NCBI RefSeq assembly: GCF_000733755.1
Contig: NZ_JPOF01000003.1
Coordinates: forward strand, 1,404,501-1,468,500
Direction: 5' to 3'
Length of the DNA stretch: 64,000 nucleotides
From: Lachnoclostridium phytofermentans
Lineage (GTDB): Bacteria > Bacillota > Clostridia > Lachnospirales > Lachnospiraceae
Both the position numbers and the translations under genes were made by a program. Shown piece after piece: positions 36,972 to 45,375 of the stretch (positions are counted from its first letter, which is position 1; each line of letters opens with the position of its first letter). The notes under the pieces were generated by a model that saw only the letters and a program-made list of their open reading frames with translations, did not search any database and had not been told where the DNA came from.

Positions 36972-37026
36972 AAAAAAGTATAGAAAATCTTGCTTATTAT
37001 AAAGGCATATTTTCTATACTTTTTTG
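36972..37026 (+). terminator. Strong terminator downstream of abrB
   Basis: A perfect 17-bp inverted repeat, AAAAAAGTATAGAAAAT (36972-36988) / ATTTTCTATACTTTTTT (37009-37025), with a 20-nt loop. The sequence 36770-36970 before it is a non-coding 3-prime region in which I see no gene. Confidence 0.85.
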
Positions 37027-37086
37027 ATATCTATTATTCACTTTGTCACGCCGAATCCGTAGGGAGAATGCGCATTCCTTGGAGAG

Positions 37087-37133
37087 TTTTTAATAGATAG
37101 GAAAATGCGTCACAATTTCCTATCTATTAAAAA
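37087..37133. repeat. Long palindrome without a terminator tail
   Basis: An 18-bp perfect inverted repeat, TTTTTAATAGATAGGAAA (37087-37104) / TTTCCTATCTATTAAAAA (37116-37133), with an 11-nt loop. Neither strand has a run of T after the stem, so it is not a standard terminator. Confidence 0.7.
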
Positions 37134-37196
37134 AGTTTACTTACCAATACTAATGATTAATTCGATTTATACGTTTTATTCGATTTACTATACGTT

Positions 37197-38042
37197 TTAT
37201 TCTTGCTCTAACAACTGAGAATAGATCTCTCTTTTTGAAACACCTCGATCAGAAGCAACTAATTTCATGGCTTCCTTCTTACTCAACCCTTGTCCGAGAT
37301 AGTAATCCATATGGGCTTCTAACGTCCATTCTGCCCATCGTTCCTGCTCTTCTTTTCTAAGTTCTTCTCTTGTGCGTCCTTCAATTAATAGCACACACTC
37401 TCCTTTTGGTTCACTGTCAGTATAGAACGCAAGCGCATCCTCTATCGTAGTTAAGAATGCTGTTTCATATCTCTTGGTTAATTCTCTACAAACGGTGATT
37501 CTTCTGTTACCGAAGGCCTCATGAAGAACATTTAATGTTTTTACCAAACGATGCGGTGCTTCATACAAGATAATTGTCCTTGTTTCATTGACAAGTTCAT
37601 CAAGAATAGATTGACGTTCTTTTTTATCTACTGGCAAAAATGCTTCAAACACAAACCTTCTGGTAGACCTTCCAGAAATCGTTAGGGCTGTAATTAACGC
37701 ACAAGCCCCTGGTAAAGAAGTCACTACAATACCTGCTTCATAAGCCATCATAACTAGCTCTTCCCCTGGATCTGAAATACCTGGGGTTCCTGCATCTGTA
37801 ATTAGCGCCACATTTTTTCCTTGTAGCATTTCTTCTATCAGATATCTTCCCTTTTCTATCTTATTAAATTCATGATAGCTTGTCATCGGTGTTTTTATAT
37901 TAAAATGATTTAATAACTTAATACTGTTTCTTGTGTCCTCTGCGGCAATCAAATCTACCTCAGATAATGTCCTTACAGCGCGAAAGGTCATATCCTCCAA
38001 GTTACCAATTGGAGTAGCACACAAATATAATTTTCCTGACAT
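37197..38042 (-). CDS. rsmI: 16S rRNA (cytidine1402-2-prime-O)-methyltransferase
   Basis: A 281-residue SAM-dependent methyltransferase of the tetrapyrrole-methylase fold. GKLYLCATPIGNLEDMTFRAVRTLSEVDLIAAEDTRNS is the RsmI start. ALITDAGTPGISDPGEELV and SLPGACALITAL bind SAM. FLPVDKKERQ, EAPHRLVKTL and RELTKRYE follow in family order. RsmI and RsmH together modify C1402 in the decoding centre. The ATG at 38042 has an AGGAGG 5 nt upstream; a longer frame adds 26 residues without an RBS. Its stop codon lies in an imperfect direct repeat of about 20 nt (37161-37200). Confidence 0.96.
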   Translation of the reverse strand: MSGKLYLCATPIGNLEDMTFRAVRTLSEVDLIAAEDTRNSIKLLNHFNIKTPMTSYHEFNKIEKGRYLIEEMLQGKNVALITDAGTPGISDPGEELVMMAYEAGIVVTSLPGACALITALTISGRSTRRFVFEAFLPVDKKERQSILDELVNETRTIILYEAPHRLVKTLNVLHEAFGNRRITVCRELTKRYETAFLTTIEDALAFYTDSEPKGECVLLIEGRTREELRKEEQERWAEWTLEAHMDYYLGQGLSKKEAMKLVASDRGVSKREIYSQLLEQE

Positions 38043-38117
38043 GATTCCTCCTAACACCCGTTGCATATCAAATCTAAAGCGCATATTATCCGCATACAGC
38101 TTTGATATTGCCAGAAA

Positions 38118-38160
38118 CAAGAAAAAGTACGTTTCACAAATTTTTTCTTGCTATGAATAA
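38118..38160. repeat. Dispersed palindrome, copy 1
   Basis: ACAAGAAAAA (38118-38127), a 16-nt middle and TTTTTTCTTGC followed by TATGAATAA. It shares its stem sequence and its tail (CTTG-n-n-ATGAAT type) with the copies at 49149 and 50368. Confidence 0.45.
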
Positions 38161-38234
38161 GAAGTGTGAACATTGCTTTTATTTTCACACATACAGGTTT
38201 GTGTAACTATCTTTTCTATATACGGTCATATAAA

Positions 38235-39005
38235 CTAATAACCATAGATTTTATAAATCTCATCGGTATAAACATTTACCTCTTGATAAACAACAAGCGG
38301 TGCTTCTATCGTAATCATAGGATTTCCACCACGCAAGCCTTCAATCAGCACCATGTTTGGTTCTTTATCTACATAGGGATGTACTAATTTCATCCGTTTT
38401 GGTTCTAACTTATATTGGCGCATCACAGAAAATATTTCAACTAAGCGATGAGGACGATGCACCATATAGAATCTTCCGTTCGGTTTTAGAATTTTAGCTG
38501 TTTCTCTTATGACATCTTCAAGACTACATAATATTTCATGCCTCGCAATTGCCTTTGGCATCGCTTCATTTACTAATCCATGCTGATGGTTCATATAAGG
38601 TGGGTTACACGTAACAACATCAAAAGAACCCGCTCCAAACAATTTGGAAGCTTCCTTAATGTCGCCTGTTACTATATCGATACGGTCTTGCAATTCATTA
38701 TAGAGAACACTTCTTCTAGCCATATCTGCACTCTCTTCTTGAATCTCAAGCCCCGTAAAGTGTTGCCCCTTTGTTTTTCCTGCTAATAGGATAGGAATAA
38801 TTCCTGTCCCGGTACCCATATCAAGAGTAGATTCGCTCGGTTTTATTTTAGCAAAACCAGATAATAAAACAGCATCCATTCCAAAACAAAATTTCTCGGG
38901 ATTTTGAATTATTTTATACCCATTACGATGCAAATCATCCAATCTCTCTCCTGCAAAAAGAAGCTCTTCTTTTTGTGTTATGGAAACTTTCTCTGTTTTA
39001 GTCAT
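38235..39005 (-). CDS. tRNA1(Val) (adenine37-N6)-methyltransferase-like protein
   Basis: A 256-residue class I methyltransferase. Motif I is LDMGTGTGIIPILLA, and the catalytic CNPPYMN (NPPY) is typical of N6-adenine methyltransferases. The N-terminus RLDDLHRNGYKIIQNPEKFCFGMDAVLLSGFA is that of the YabB/TrmN6 group. Its first codons overlap ricT by 8 nt. The gene order ricT, this gene, rsmI equals that of yaaT, yabB, yraL in Bacillus, though yabA and the GIY-YIG gene yazA are not present here. Confidence 0.92.
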   Translation of the reverse strand: MTKTEKVSITQKEELLFAGERLDDLHRNGYKIIQNPEKFCFGMDAVLLSGFAKIKPSESTLDMGTGTGIIPILLAGKTKGQHFTGLEIQEESADMARRSVLYNELQDRIDIVTGDIKEASKLFGAGSFDVVTCNPPYMNHQHGLVNEAMPKAIARHEILCSLEDVIRETAKILKPNGRFYMVHRPHRLVEIFSVMRQYKLEPKRMKLVHPYVDKEPNMVLIEGLRGGNPMITIEAPLVVYQEVNVYTDEIYKIYGY

Positions 39006-39900
39006 CCAGATGATTACCTTCTTTTCTCTCTAACATTTCAAGTGCACGAAGTTCCTCATCAAGCAGCACTCTCTCTTTTTTCTTCTTTGGCTTAAAGCGA
39101 AGATCACTTACTTTGTATTCGCGAATTTCTTTTTCATCATTTTCCAAGACCACTATGACTTTTACCAATTGTTTTAATACACTTACACTTGTAACTTCAC
39201 CACGAAGATTGTCATTCGTCGTTACAAAGTCACCTACACTTGGAAGCTTACTGTTTAAATCCTCATATGCCTCTTCCTCATTCTTAAGACAGCACATTAA
39301 TCTTCCACATACACCAGAGATTTTGGTTGGATTTAATGAGAGATTTTGTTCCTTTGCCATCTTTATAGAAACAGGAGCAAATTCAGAAAGATGTGTATGA
39401 CAACATAACGGTCTTCCACAAATACCGATACCACCTACTATTTTAGTTTCATCACGCACACCGATTTGTCGTAATTCAATTCTTGTCTTAAAGACAGAAG
39501 CCAAATCTTTTACTAATTCACGGAAATCAATTCTTCCATCGGCTGTAAAATAAAACAACACTTTATTATTGTCAAAAGTATACTCACAATCAATCAACTT
39601 CATTTCAAGTTGATGCTTAGTAATCTTCTCCATGCAGATACGAAATGCTTCTTTTTCCTTCTCTTTGTTTTTGTGCTCTATCTCATCATCTTCTGGTGTC
39701 GCTGTTCTCATAACCTGCTTTAAGGGTTGTACCACTTGGCTTTCTTCCACATCTCTTGGTCCAAGTACTACATTTCCATATTCCACCCCTCTTGCGGTCT
39801 CAACAATTACATTATCCCCCTGATTAATCGAAAAACCAGCTGGATCGAAAAAATAAATCTTACCAGCTCTTCGAAAACGTACACCGATTACATTTACCAT
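38998..39900 (-). CDS. ricT: PSP1-domain regulator RicT (YaaT)
   Basis: A 300-residue PSP1-domain protein. The domain spans about residues 55-150. Cys-rich motifs, GICGRPLCC and GVCGRLMCCL, lie at about 175 and 210; in Bacillus, RicT with RicA and RicF binds [4Fe-4S] clusters through such cysteines and promotes RNase Y-dependent mRNA maturation and sporulation. The basic C-terminus (KPKKKKERVLLDEEL) may bind RNA. I start at 39900 (MVNVIGVRFRRAGK), the family start, with GAGAGGA upstream; a start 10 codons earlier is possible. It lies downstream of holB, as in Bacillus. Confidence 0.94.
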   Translation of the reverse strand: MVNVIGVRFRRAGKIYFFDPAGFSINQGDNVIVETARGVEYGNVVLGPRDVEESQVVQPLKQVMRTATPEDDEIEHKNKEKEKEAFRICMEKITKHQLEMKLIDCEYTFDNNKVLFYFTADGRIDFRELVKDLASVFKTRIELRQIGVRDETKIVGGIGICGRPLCCHTHLSEFAPVSIKMAKEQNLSLNPTKISGVCGRLMCCLKNEEEAYEDLNSKLPSVGDFVTTNDNLRGEVTSVSVLKQLVKVIVVLENDEKEIREYKVSDLRFKPKKKKERVLLDEELRALEMLERKEGNHLDD

Positions 39901-39991
39901 AGTTTTTATCCTCTCTCCCTTTTCATTCACTTTCTATACGAATAAGCAATCAGAAACTAGACAATTTTGATTGGATACTCGTATAGGACAT

Positions 39992-40984
39992 CTATTGATA
40001 ACTTTCCTTCATAGAAAGTAATAAAAGCTCCATTGCAACTTCAAAGTTAACATTCGCATTCAAACGATCCTTGACCTTAGAAAAAGCTTGAATTATTTGT
40101 TCTAAACCTTCAAAACTGCTTAATTTTGCTTGCTTTTTTATCGTAGGCAGTTCTTCCTTATATACTAAAAGATTGCCGTCCTGTGTAGCCTTAAACATTA
40201 AAATATCTCGATACCATAGAAGCATTAAATCCAAACAGTCTAAAATATCACTTTTATTTTCTGAGAAATACTTAACCGCTTCCGCAATATCACTTAAGTC
40301 CATTCCCTCCATATTGTTCATAAGATGAATGATATCTTCTTTCATCTTTACAAATCGCTCTGAAGTTGCATACTTAATCGCTTTTCCTAGATTTCCTCCG
40401 GAAAAGGCTGCGCTAATTTGTGCCTGATAATCTACGATATGTTCTATATCGATAAGATATTGTTTAATTTTATTCTTATCCACCGCTTTAAAATTAAGCA
40501 TAACGCAACGGGATAGTATCGTCGGTAAAAATATATTGTTATTGTTTGTTAATAACAAAATAATTGCATACTGTGGCGGTTCTTCGATCGTTTTTAAGAG
40601 AGCGTTTTGCGCTTGCTCAGTCATCTTCTCCGCTTCATCTATAATATAGATTTTATAAGGACCAACATAAGGCTTGATCGCAATATCATTGTTTAACTGA
40701 AGTCTGATATCATCAACGCCAATACTCGCTTTCTCATGTGTGATTCTACGGATATCTGGCTGATTTCCTGATACAGCTTGCAAGCAGGATTTACACGTGG
40801 TACAAGGATTTATTCCATGTTCGCTACACAAAAGAGTAGACGCAAAAATATTTGCCACAAAGTTTTTTCCAATCCCATCTTCCCCTTGAAAGATATAAGC
40901 GTGAGAAACCTTATTGGTTTTCATTGCATTTTGAAGATGATTCACGATTTCCTCATGCCCTATAACATCTCTAAAGGTATTCAT
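39992..40984 (-). CDS. holB: DNA polymerase III delta-prime subunit
   Basis: A 330-residue AAA+ clamp-loader subunit. FRDVIGHEEIVNHLQNAM is the family start. FQGEDGIGKNFVA is a P-loop-like motif. A four-Cys zinc module follows (CSEHGINPCTTCKSC). YIIDEAEKMTEQAQNALLKTIEEPP is the Walker B and sensor region, and ILSRC is the SRC motif. With the delta and tau/gamma subunits it loads the sliding clamp. It lies between yaaR and ricT, the conserved order. Confidence 0.95.
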   Translation of the reverse strand: MNTFRDVIGHEEIVNHLQNAMKTNKVSHAYIFQGEDGIGKNFVANIFASTLLCSEHGINPCTTCKSCLQAVSGNQPDIRRITHEKASIGVDDIRLQLNNDIAIKPYVGPYKIYIIDEAEKMTEQAQNALLKTIEEPPQYAIILLLTNNNNIFLPTILSRCVMLNFKAVDKNKIKQYLIDIEHIVDYQAQISAAFSGGNLGKAIKYATSERFVKMKEDIIHLMNNMEGMDLSDIAEAVKYFSENKSDILDCLDLMLLWYRDILMFKATQDGNLLVYKEELPTIKKQAKLSSFEGLEQIIQAFSKVKDRLNANVNFEVAMELLLLSMKESYQ

Positions 40985-41005
40985 GTGCTCCCTGCCTTTC
41001 TAAAT

Positions 41006-41446
41006 CTATGCCAACAAGTCCAATAATAATCCTCTAATTTCATCAATTCGACTTAAGATTGCAATTGCATCTTTCTCCTCTTTTATTAGCTCTAAGGCTA
41101 ATTCATCTAAGGTTTTGTCGATTAATTTTATCATACCATAGACACGGTGTCTTCCTCGTTTGTCTAAGAAATTCTGACGTGAAAATTTATGAGATCGGTT
41201 CACTATCTCATTCATAAATTCCTTGATTAATTCCCGATATCTTCTCATATCAGTAACATCCATATGCTTGGTGATTCGTTTCCCTTGCGTGGCAATTTCC
41301 TCCACTAATAGATTTAAACGCGCTTGAAGGGACTGCTCTTCAATATTACTAATTAAGGTAAAGCGAAAAGAATCATCTCCATTTGGTACAGGAGCTTTTA
41401 CTTCTGCCTGACTAATTTGCTGTAATTGATTCACTTTAATCTCCAT
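41006..41446 (-). CDS. yaaR: YaaR-family protein (DUF327)
   Basis: A 146-residue small helical protein with the DUF327 pattern: [55 protein letters not shown], then [24 protein letters not shown]. Its function is unknown in all species, but it is always found just upstream of holB, as here (22 nt before it). No membrane segment. It is probably co-transcribed with holB and ricT. Confidence 0.93.
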   Translation of the reverse strand: MEIKVNQLQQISQAEVKAPVPNGDDSFRFTLISNIEEQSLQARLNLLVEEIATQGKRITKHMDVTDMRRYRELIKEFMNEIVNRSHKFSRQNFLDKRGRHRVYGMIKLIDKTLDELALELIKEEKDAIAILSRIDEIRGLLLDLLA

Positions 41447-41668
41447 GCGCTCTCCTCCATTTCACCGTATCCTTTGATATGAAACATTATATCATGAATT
41501 TAAAATACCAAATTTATGATTGTGGTCTACACAAGCCTTTGGCTTGGCAGTCTTATTATATCATATGGTACCTATAAATTATAGCATTTTCTTTCAGCAC
41601 ACCTATATTACAACCGACCTTTGCTATCTGATTCTTTGCATCGAATCATGAAATCCTAGGCTATCATA

Positions 41669-42265
41669 CTAACTCAATTTTTGATAACTCTTTATATCCT
41701 TTATAATTTCATTAATACAATCCGTTAAATCATTATTTTTATATCGTTTTATAACATTTGCTTCCTTCAATTTTTCTTCTGAAAAATCTTCTTCATCTGC
41801 GAGATACCTTCTACAAACCTCTGCATACTTAGGTTCTTCTTGCTTTCTTTCTCGGATAATCGACCTTTCCAATCGTATGTCATCAGCAACTTCGATATAG
41901 AAAGGAATTACGACATCATCACCAAAATATTTTCTAATTTGAACGAATCCCTCTAAAGTACTAATAAGAAGATAATCATTCGTACCCAGTGTAATTTGAT
42001 CATCATTTACAGTGAAATAATTCCATTCACCATGCACCGTTTGGTAAGATCTATGCTCAATAATCAGACCTTTTTCTTTTAGATTTTTCATCTCTTCCAC
42101 AGTCACAAAGCGATACTCTACACCATTTCTTTCTCCTTTGCGGATTGGTCTGGTTGTATACCCAACTGCTGTTTTAAGCATAAGCTCCTTTGACTCAATT
42201 ATTCTTTGATAGACCGTATCTTTCCCGGTCGCACTTTTTCCCATGATTACAAAAATTTTAGACAT
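41669..42265 (-). CDS. Guanylate kinase-like nucleoside monophosphate kinase
   Basis: A 198-residue P-loop kinase. Walker A is IMGKSATGKDTVYQRI, followed by a GMP-binding-type segment, YTTRPIRKGERNGVEYRFVT, and LISTLEGFVQIRKYF, with SIIRERKQEEP as the lid. This is the guanylate kinase fold, though the P-loop (GKSATGKD) differs from the classical GPSGVGKG. It occupies the tmk position in the Bacillus yaaO-tmk-yaaQ-yaaR-holB block. Its first 8 nt overlap the end of the decarboxylase gene. It may phosphorylate GMP or another nucleotide; a separate classical gmk is expected elsewhere. Confidence 0.82.
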   Translation of the reverse strand: MSKIFVIMGKSATGKDTVYQRIIESKELMLKTAVGYTTRPIRKGERNGVEYRFVTVEEMKNLKEKGLIIEHRSYQTVHGEWNYFTVNDDQITLGTNDYLLISTLEGFVQIRKYFGDDVVIPFYIEVADDIRLERSIIRERKQEEPKYAEVCRRYLADEEDFSEEKLKEANVIKRYKNNDLTDCINEIIKDIKSYQKLS

Positions 42266-43775
42266 GCTTTTCTCCTGCTTTTACTCTAATGAAGTCTCCT
42301 TCTTCCTCGACAAGCCCTTTTACTTTTAAAAAAGCCTGTTTAAATCGAAGAAGTTTTTCTATCATAGGCCTAGTAATAACCTCTCCAGGAACCAAAAGAG
42401 GGATTCCAGGCGGATAAAGATGGATATAATCTAGTACAACCCGTCCCTCACTTTTTATGAGTGGGATAACCTCCTCCTTGAAACCATCAAGTTCATAAGA
42501 CTCATAGTAGCGCTTAGGTTTTTGCAGTTCTTTTATTTCACTCTCTAAGAATTCTATGTCAAGGAACGTTTGATTCAATTTCTCCAGGTTTGTGTTTTCG
42601 TATTTGGTATCCTCTTGTTCTACTAATGTATCTTCTGAACTTTTCTCATTAACACTTAACTCCCTAAATCTACCCTTTTCTATATCTTCTTCTATTGCTA
42701 AGATTGCCTTGATAAAACGTTCAAACCCTTCTTTCGTATCACATACACTAGTCATACATAACACATATTCTTTTGATGCCATCTCAGGCTGAATAAGATA
42801 CTTTGTTCTTAACTCCTCATATAACATCATTCCCGTTATATGATTATGATTTGATGCAATTACAAGTTTAGAAGCATCCTTATATTCCGAATTCCAAAGC
42901 GTAAGATTTTTTAAATTAGCAAGTTTTTCGTATACTTCCTCTATATATCCCTGATAAAGTTCAAATTTATCTTTTCCTTCTGTTCTAAGAAAATCCATAC
43001 ATCTTACCAAGCTTGCCATTAATAAATAAGAAGGACTACTTGTTTCATATATTTTTAAAAATCTTTTTATATCTTTTTCTGATACCAAATCACTATTCCG
43101 ATGCAAAAGAGCTGTTTGTGTAAATGCAGGTAACGTCTTATGTGTGCTTTGAATTACGACATCCGCTCCACATTCAAGCGCACTTTTTACCTTGCTTTTC
43201 TGGAATAACAAATGCGCGCCATGTGCCTCATCAACCAAAAGACCTGCTCCATATCGATGAACTACCTCAGCAATCTTTTTAATGTCAGAAACAATTCCTT
43301 CATAAGTTGGTGAGGTTATTACAACTAGCGTGATATCAGGATTATTTTCAAGAGTTTGAATTACCGATTCTACTGTTATCTGCCCCGCTATCCCAAACTG
43401 TAACATCGCTGGATAGAGATACACTGGCTTTAACTGTCTTTGATAAAGTGCATGATAGACTGCCTGATGTGAGTTTCTTGCAATTGCTACTTTATCTCCA
43501 CGATTTGTCATTGCAGAAATCCCCGCTAGAATACCACAAGTACTGCCGTTTACTAGAAAAAAACTTTGCTTTGTCTGAAATAACTTTGCCGTTTCTTCCA
43601 TCTCTTCTTTTAATATATCCTCTGCATCATGTAAATTATCAAATCCGTCAATTTCTGTTATATCAAGAGCATAGGGATTGACCATCAACCAATCTGGATT
43701 TCTCTTGTGGCCAGGCATATGCATCGGATAATACTCTGCTTTCGTATATTCCTGTAATTTTTCATATAAATTCAC
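42258..43775 (-). CDS. Orn/Lys/Arg decarboxylase family PLP enzyme (YaaO/SpeA-like)
   Basis: A 505-residue fold-I PLP enzyme. MPGHKRNPDW is the family N-terminal motif. LVDEAHGAHLLF carries the Asp and His that hold PLP, and VIQSTHKTLPAFTQTALLH has the Schiff-base Lys. The C-terminal small domain ends with DYIHLYPPGIPLLVPGEVI. Candidates are arginine, lysine or ornithine decarboxylase; specificity cannot be read. It is first gene of the block kinase-yaaR-holB-ricT-trmN6-rsmI, the same leading position as yaaO in Bacillus. An AGGTGTGG-type RBS precedes the ATG. Confidence 0.9.
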   Translation of the reverse strand: MNLYEKLQEYTKAEYYPMHMPGHKRNPDWLMVNPYALDITEIDGFDNLHDAEDILKEEMEETAKLFQTKQSFFLVNGSTCGILAGISAMTNRGDKVAIARNSHQAVYHALYQRQLKPVYLYPAMLQFGIAGQITVESVIQTLENNPDITLVVITSPTYEGIVSDIKKIAEVVHRYGAGLLVDEAHGAHLLFQKSKVKSALECGADVVIQSTHKTLPAFTQTALLHRNSDLVSEKDIKRFLKIYETSSPSYLLMASLVRCMDFLRTEGKDKFELYQGYIEEVYEKLANLKNLTLWNSEYKDASKLVIASNHNHITGMMLYEELRTKYLIQPEMASKEYVLCMTSVCDTKEGFERFIKAILAIEEDIEKGRFRELSVNEKSSEDTLVEQEDTKYENTNLEKLNQTFLDIEFLESEIKELQKPKRYYESYELDGFKEEVIPLIKSEGRVVLDYIHLYPPGIPLLVPGEVITRPMIEKLLRFKQAFLKVKGLVEEEGDFIRVKAGEKHV

Positions 43776-43983
43776 TTTGCCACACCTCTTTCCTATCCTC
43801 TATTTTCCAATTTTTATTGTAATTAACTTATCGTTATTATAGCGTACAAAACTTTAAAACACAAGAAAAAGCCCTATGAGGCAGTATGGTATATGGATAG
43901 TCCCAATTGACGAATAATAAGATAACAAGTATAATAAGCCTTAGGTTGATACACCTCAATCGGTTTAGAAAGGTAGGAGAAAC

Positions 43984-44628
43984 ATGCGACTTCGAAATAT
44001 CCCCGGCTCAAGAGAATATATAGCCCAAAACGACTATGTAATCCATGATCCGGAACAAAAGAAAGGTAAATGGCACGAAGTATTCGGCAATCACAATCCT
44101 ATTCACATTGAAATTGGAATGGGAAAGGGCCAATTTATCACTACTCTTGCAATGCAAAATCCTAACATAAATTATATTGGCATAGAAAAATACTCTAGCG
44201 TATTACTTCGTGCCATTGAAAAAAGAGAGGAATATGAAGGAAATAATCTATATTTTCTTCGTTTTGACGCAGAATATATCACAGATATTTTTGCTCCATC
44301 CGAAGTGGATCGAATCTATTTAAATTTCTCTGATCCATGGCCAAAAGACCGCCATGCCAAAAGAAGATTAACTTCGAATGAGTTTCTTGCACGCTATGAT
44401 CAGTTCTTAGCAAAGGATGGCTTTATTGCCTTTAAAACAGACAATCGAGATTTATTTGACTTTTCTCTAGAGCAAGTTAAAGAGTCCGAATGGCAGTTAC
44501 GTGATGTAACCTTTGATTTGCATCATAGTGAATTTGTGGAAGGTAACATCATGACGGAATATGAAGAGCGTTTTTCCTCTATGGGAAATCCAATTCATCG
44601 CTTAGTTGCATATCGAGAGAAAGAATAA
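43984..44628 (+). CDS. trmB: tRNA (guanine46-N7)-methyltransferase
   Basis: A 214-residue SAM-dependent enzyme forming m7G46 in the tRNA variable loop. HIEIGMGKGQFI is the SAM motif. YIGIEKYSSVLLRA follows, and LNFSDPWPKDRHAKRRLTSNEFL is the diagnostic catalytic segment. The C-terminal TEYEERFSSMGNPIHRL matches the family. RBS GGTAGGAG precedes the ATG. It stands alone with a promoter upstream. Confidence 0.96.
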   Translation: MRLRNIPGSREYIAQNDYVIHDPEQKKGKWHEVFGNHNPIHIEIGMGKGQFITTLAMQNPNINYIGIEKYSSVLLRAIEKREEYEGNNLYFLRFDAEYITDIFAPSEVDRIYLNFSDPWPKDRHAKRRLTSNEFLARYDQFLAKDGFIAFKTDNRDLFDFSLEQVKESEWQLRDVTFDLHHSEFVEGNIMTEYEERFSSMGNPIHRLVAYREKE

Positions 44629-44684
44629 TTGGATATTTTTATGATTACCGTAATATGATATAAAAAAAGTATTGCTGGTTGATT

Positions 44685-44897
44685 ATGAAGAATTCACCGA
44701 AAACTAAGATATCACATTCCCTGATGTCCAATCAAAACCTAAACAAGAGAGCATTAGACTTAAAAAGTTCTTGGGATGCTGTAGATAAGTTATTAAAAAA
44801 CTCAAACTTATTAAAGAAAAATCCTAGTACACCTGAAACAAAAGCGAACACTACAGAAAAAAAACCTAGTGCTGCTGAAAAAAAACCTTCCAAATGA
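44685..44897 (+). CDS. Possible small Lys-rich protein
   Basis: A 70-residue frame starting MKNSPKTKISHSL. It ends with repeats of the type TTEKKPSAAEKKPSK and has a basic character. There is no good RBS before the ATG, and I recognise no family. The codon use resembles the neighbours. It lies between trmB and trxA on the same strand and may be a real small gene or a chance frame. Confidence 0.35.
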   Translation: MKNSPKTKISHSLMSNQNLNKRALDLKSSWDAVDKLLKNSNLLKKNPSTPETKANTTEKKPSAAEKKPSK

Positions 44898-45018
44898 AAC
44901 CTAGCTAAGCAGGTTAAAAGCCCTTAAATAAGGGTAAAATACAAAAAGGTGAATGAGACCTAAAGGTTACAAGTTACTAAGGGACAATATATCTATACCA
45001 TACAACGGAGGTACTAAT

Positions 45019-45330
45019 ATGGCATTAATATTTACTGATGAAAATTTTGAAAAAGAAGTAATCCAATCCGATTTGCCAGTTTTGGTGGATTTTTACGCAG
45101 ATTGGTGTGGACCATGTAAAATGATGGGACCAATCATCGAAGAATTACATGACCAGTATGAAGGTAAGGTTAAGATTGGTAAACTTAACGTAGATAATTC
45201 TCCAGAAACAGCAGCAGAATTCCGCGTTATGTCAATACCTACATTAATCTTCTTTAAAAATGGAAAAGCAATTGAAACGATGGTAGGCGTCGTTGCAAAA
45301 CAAAAATTAGAGGATATGTTAAATGCATAA
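45019..45330 (+). CDS. trxA: Thioredoxin
   Basis: A 103-residue thioredoxin with the redox motif WCGPCK (near residue 29) in VDFYADWCGPCKMMGPII. The cis-Pro is in VMSIPTLIFFKNGK. It reduces protein disulfides in the cytosol. The start at 45019 follows GGAGG; an upstream in-frame ATG (44953) would give a longer, non-conserved N-terminus. A terminator follows immediately. Confidence 0.97.
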   Translation: MALIFTDENFEKEVIQSDLPVLVDFYADWCGPCKMMGPIIEELHDQYEGKVKIGKLNVDNSPETAAEFRVMSIPTLIFFKNGKAIETMVGVVAKQKLEDMLNA

Positions 45331-45331
45331 A

Positions 45332-45375
45332 AAAAATCCTGTTCCTAACATACTTTGCTAGGAACAGGATTTTTT
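45332..45375. terminator. Bidirectional terminator between trxA and the transporter gene
   Basis: A 16-bp inverted repeat, AAAAATCCTGTTCCTA (45332-45347) / TAGGAACAGGATTTTT (45359-45374), with A-run on one side and T-run on the other. It overlaps the stop codon of the convergent transporter gene. Confidence 0.9.
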
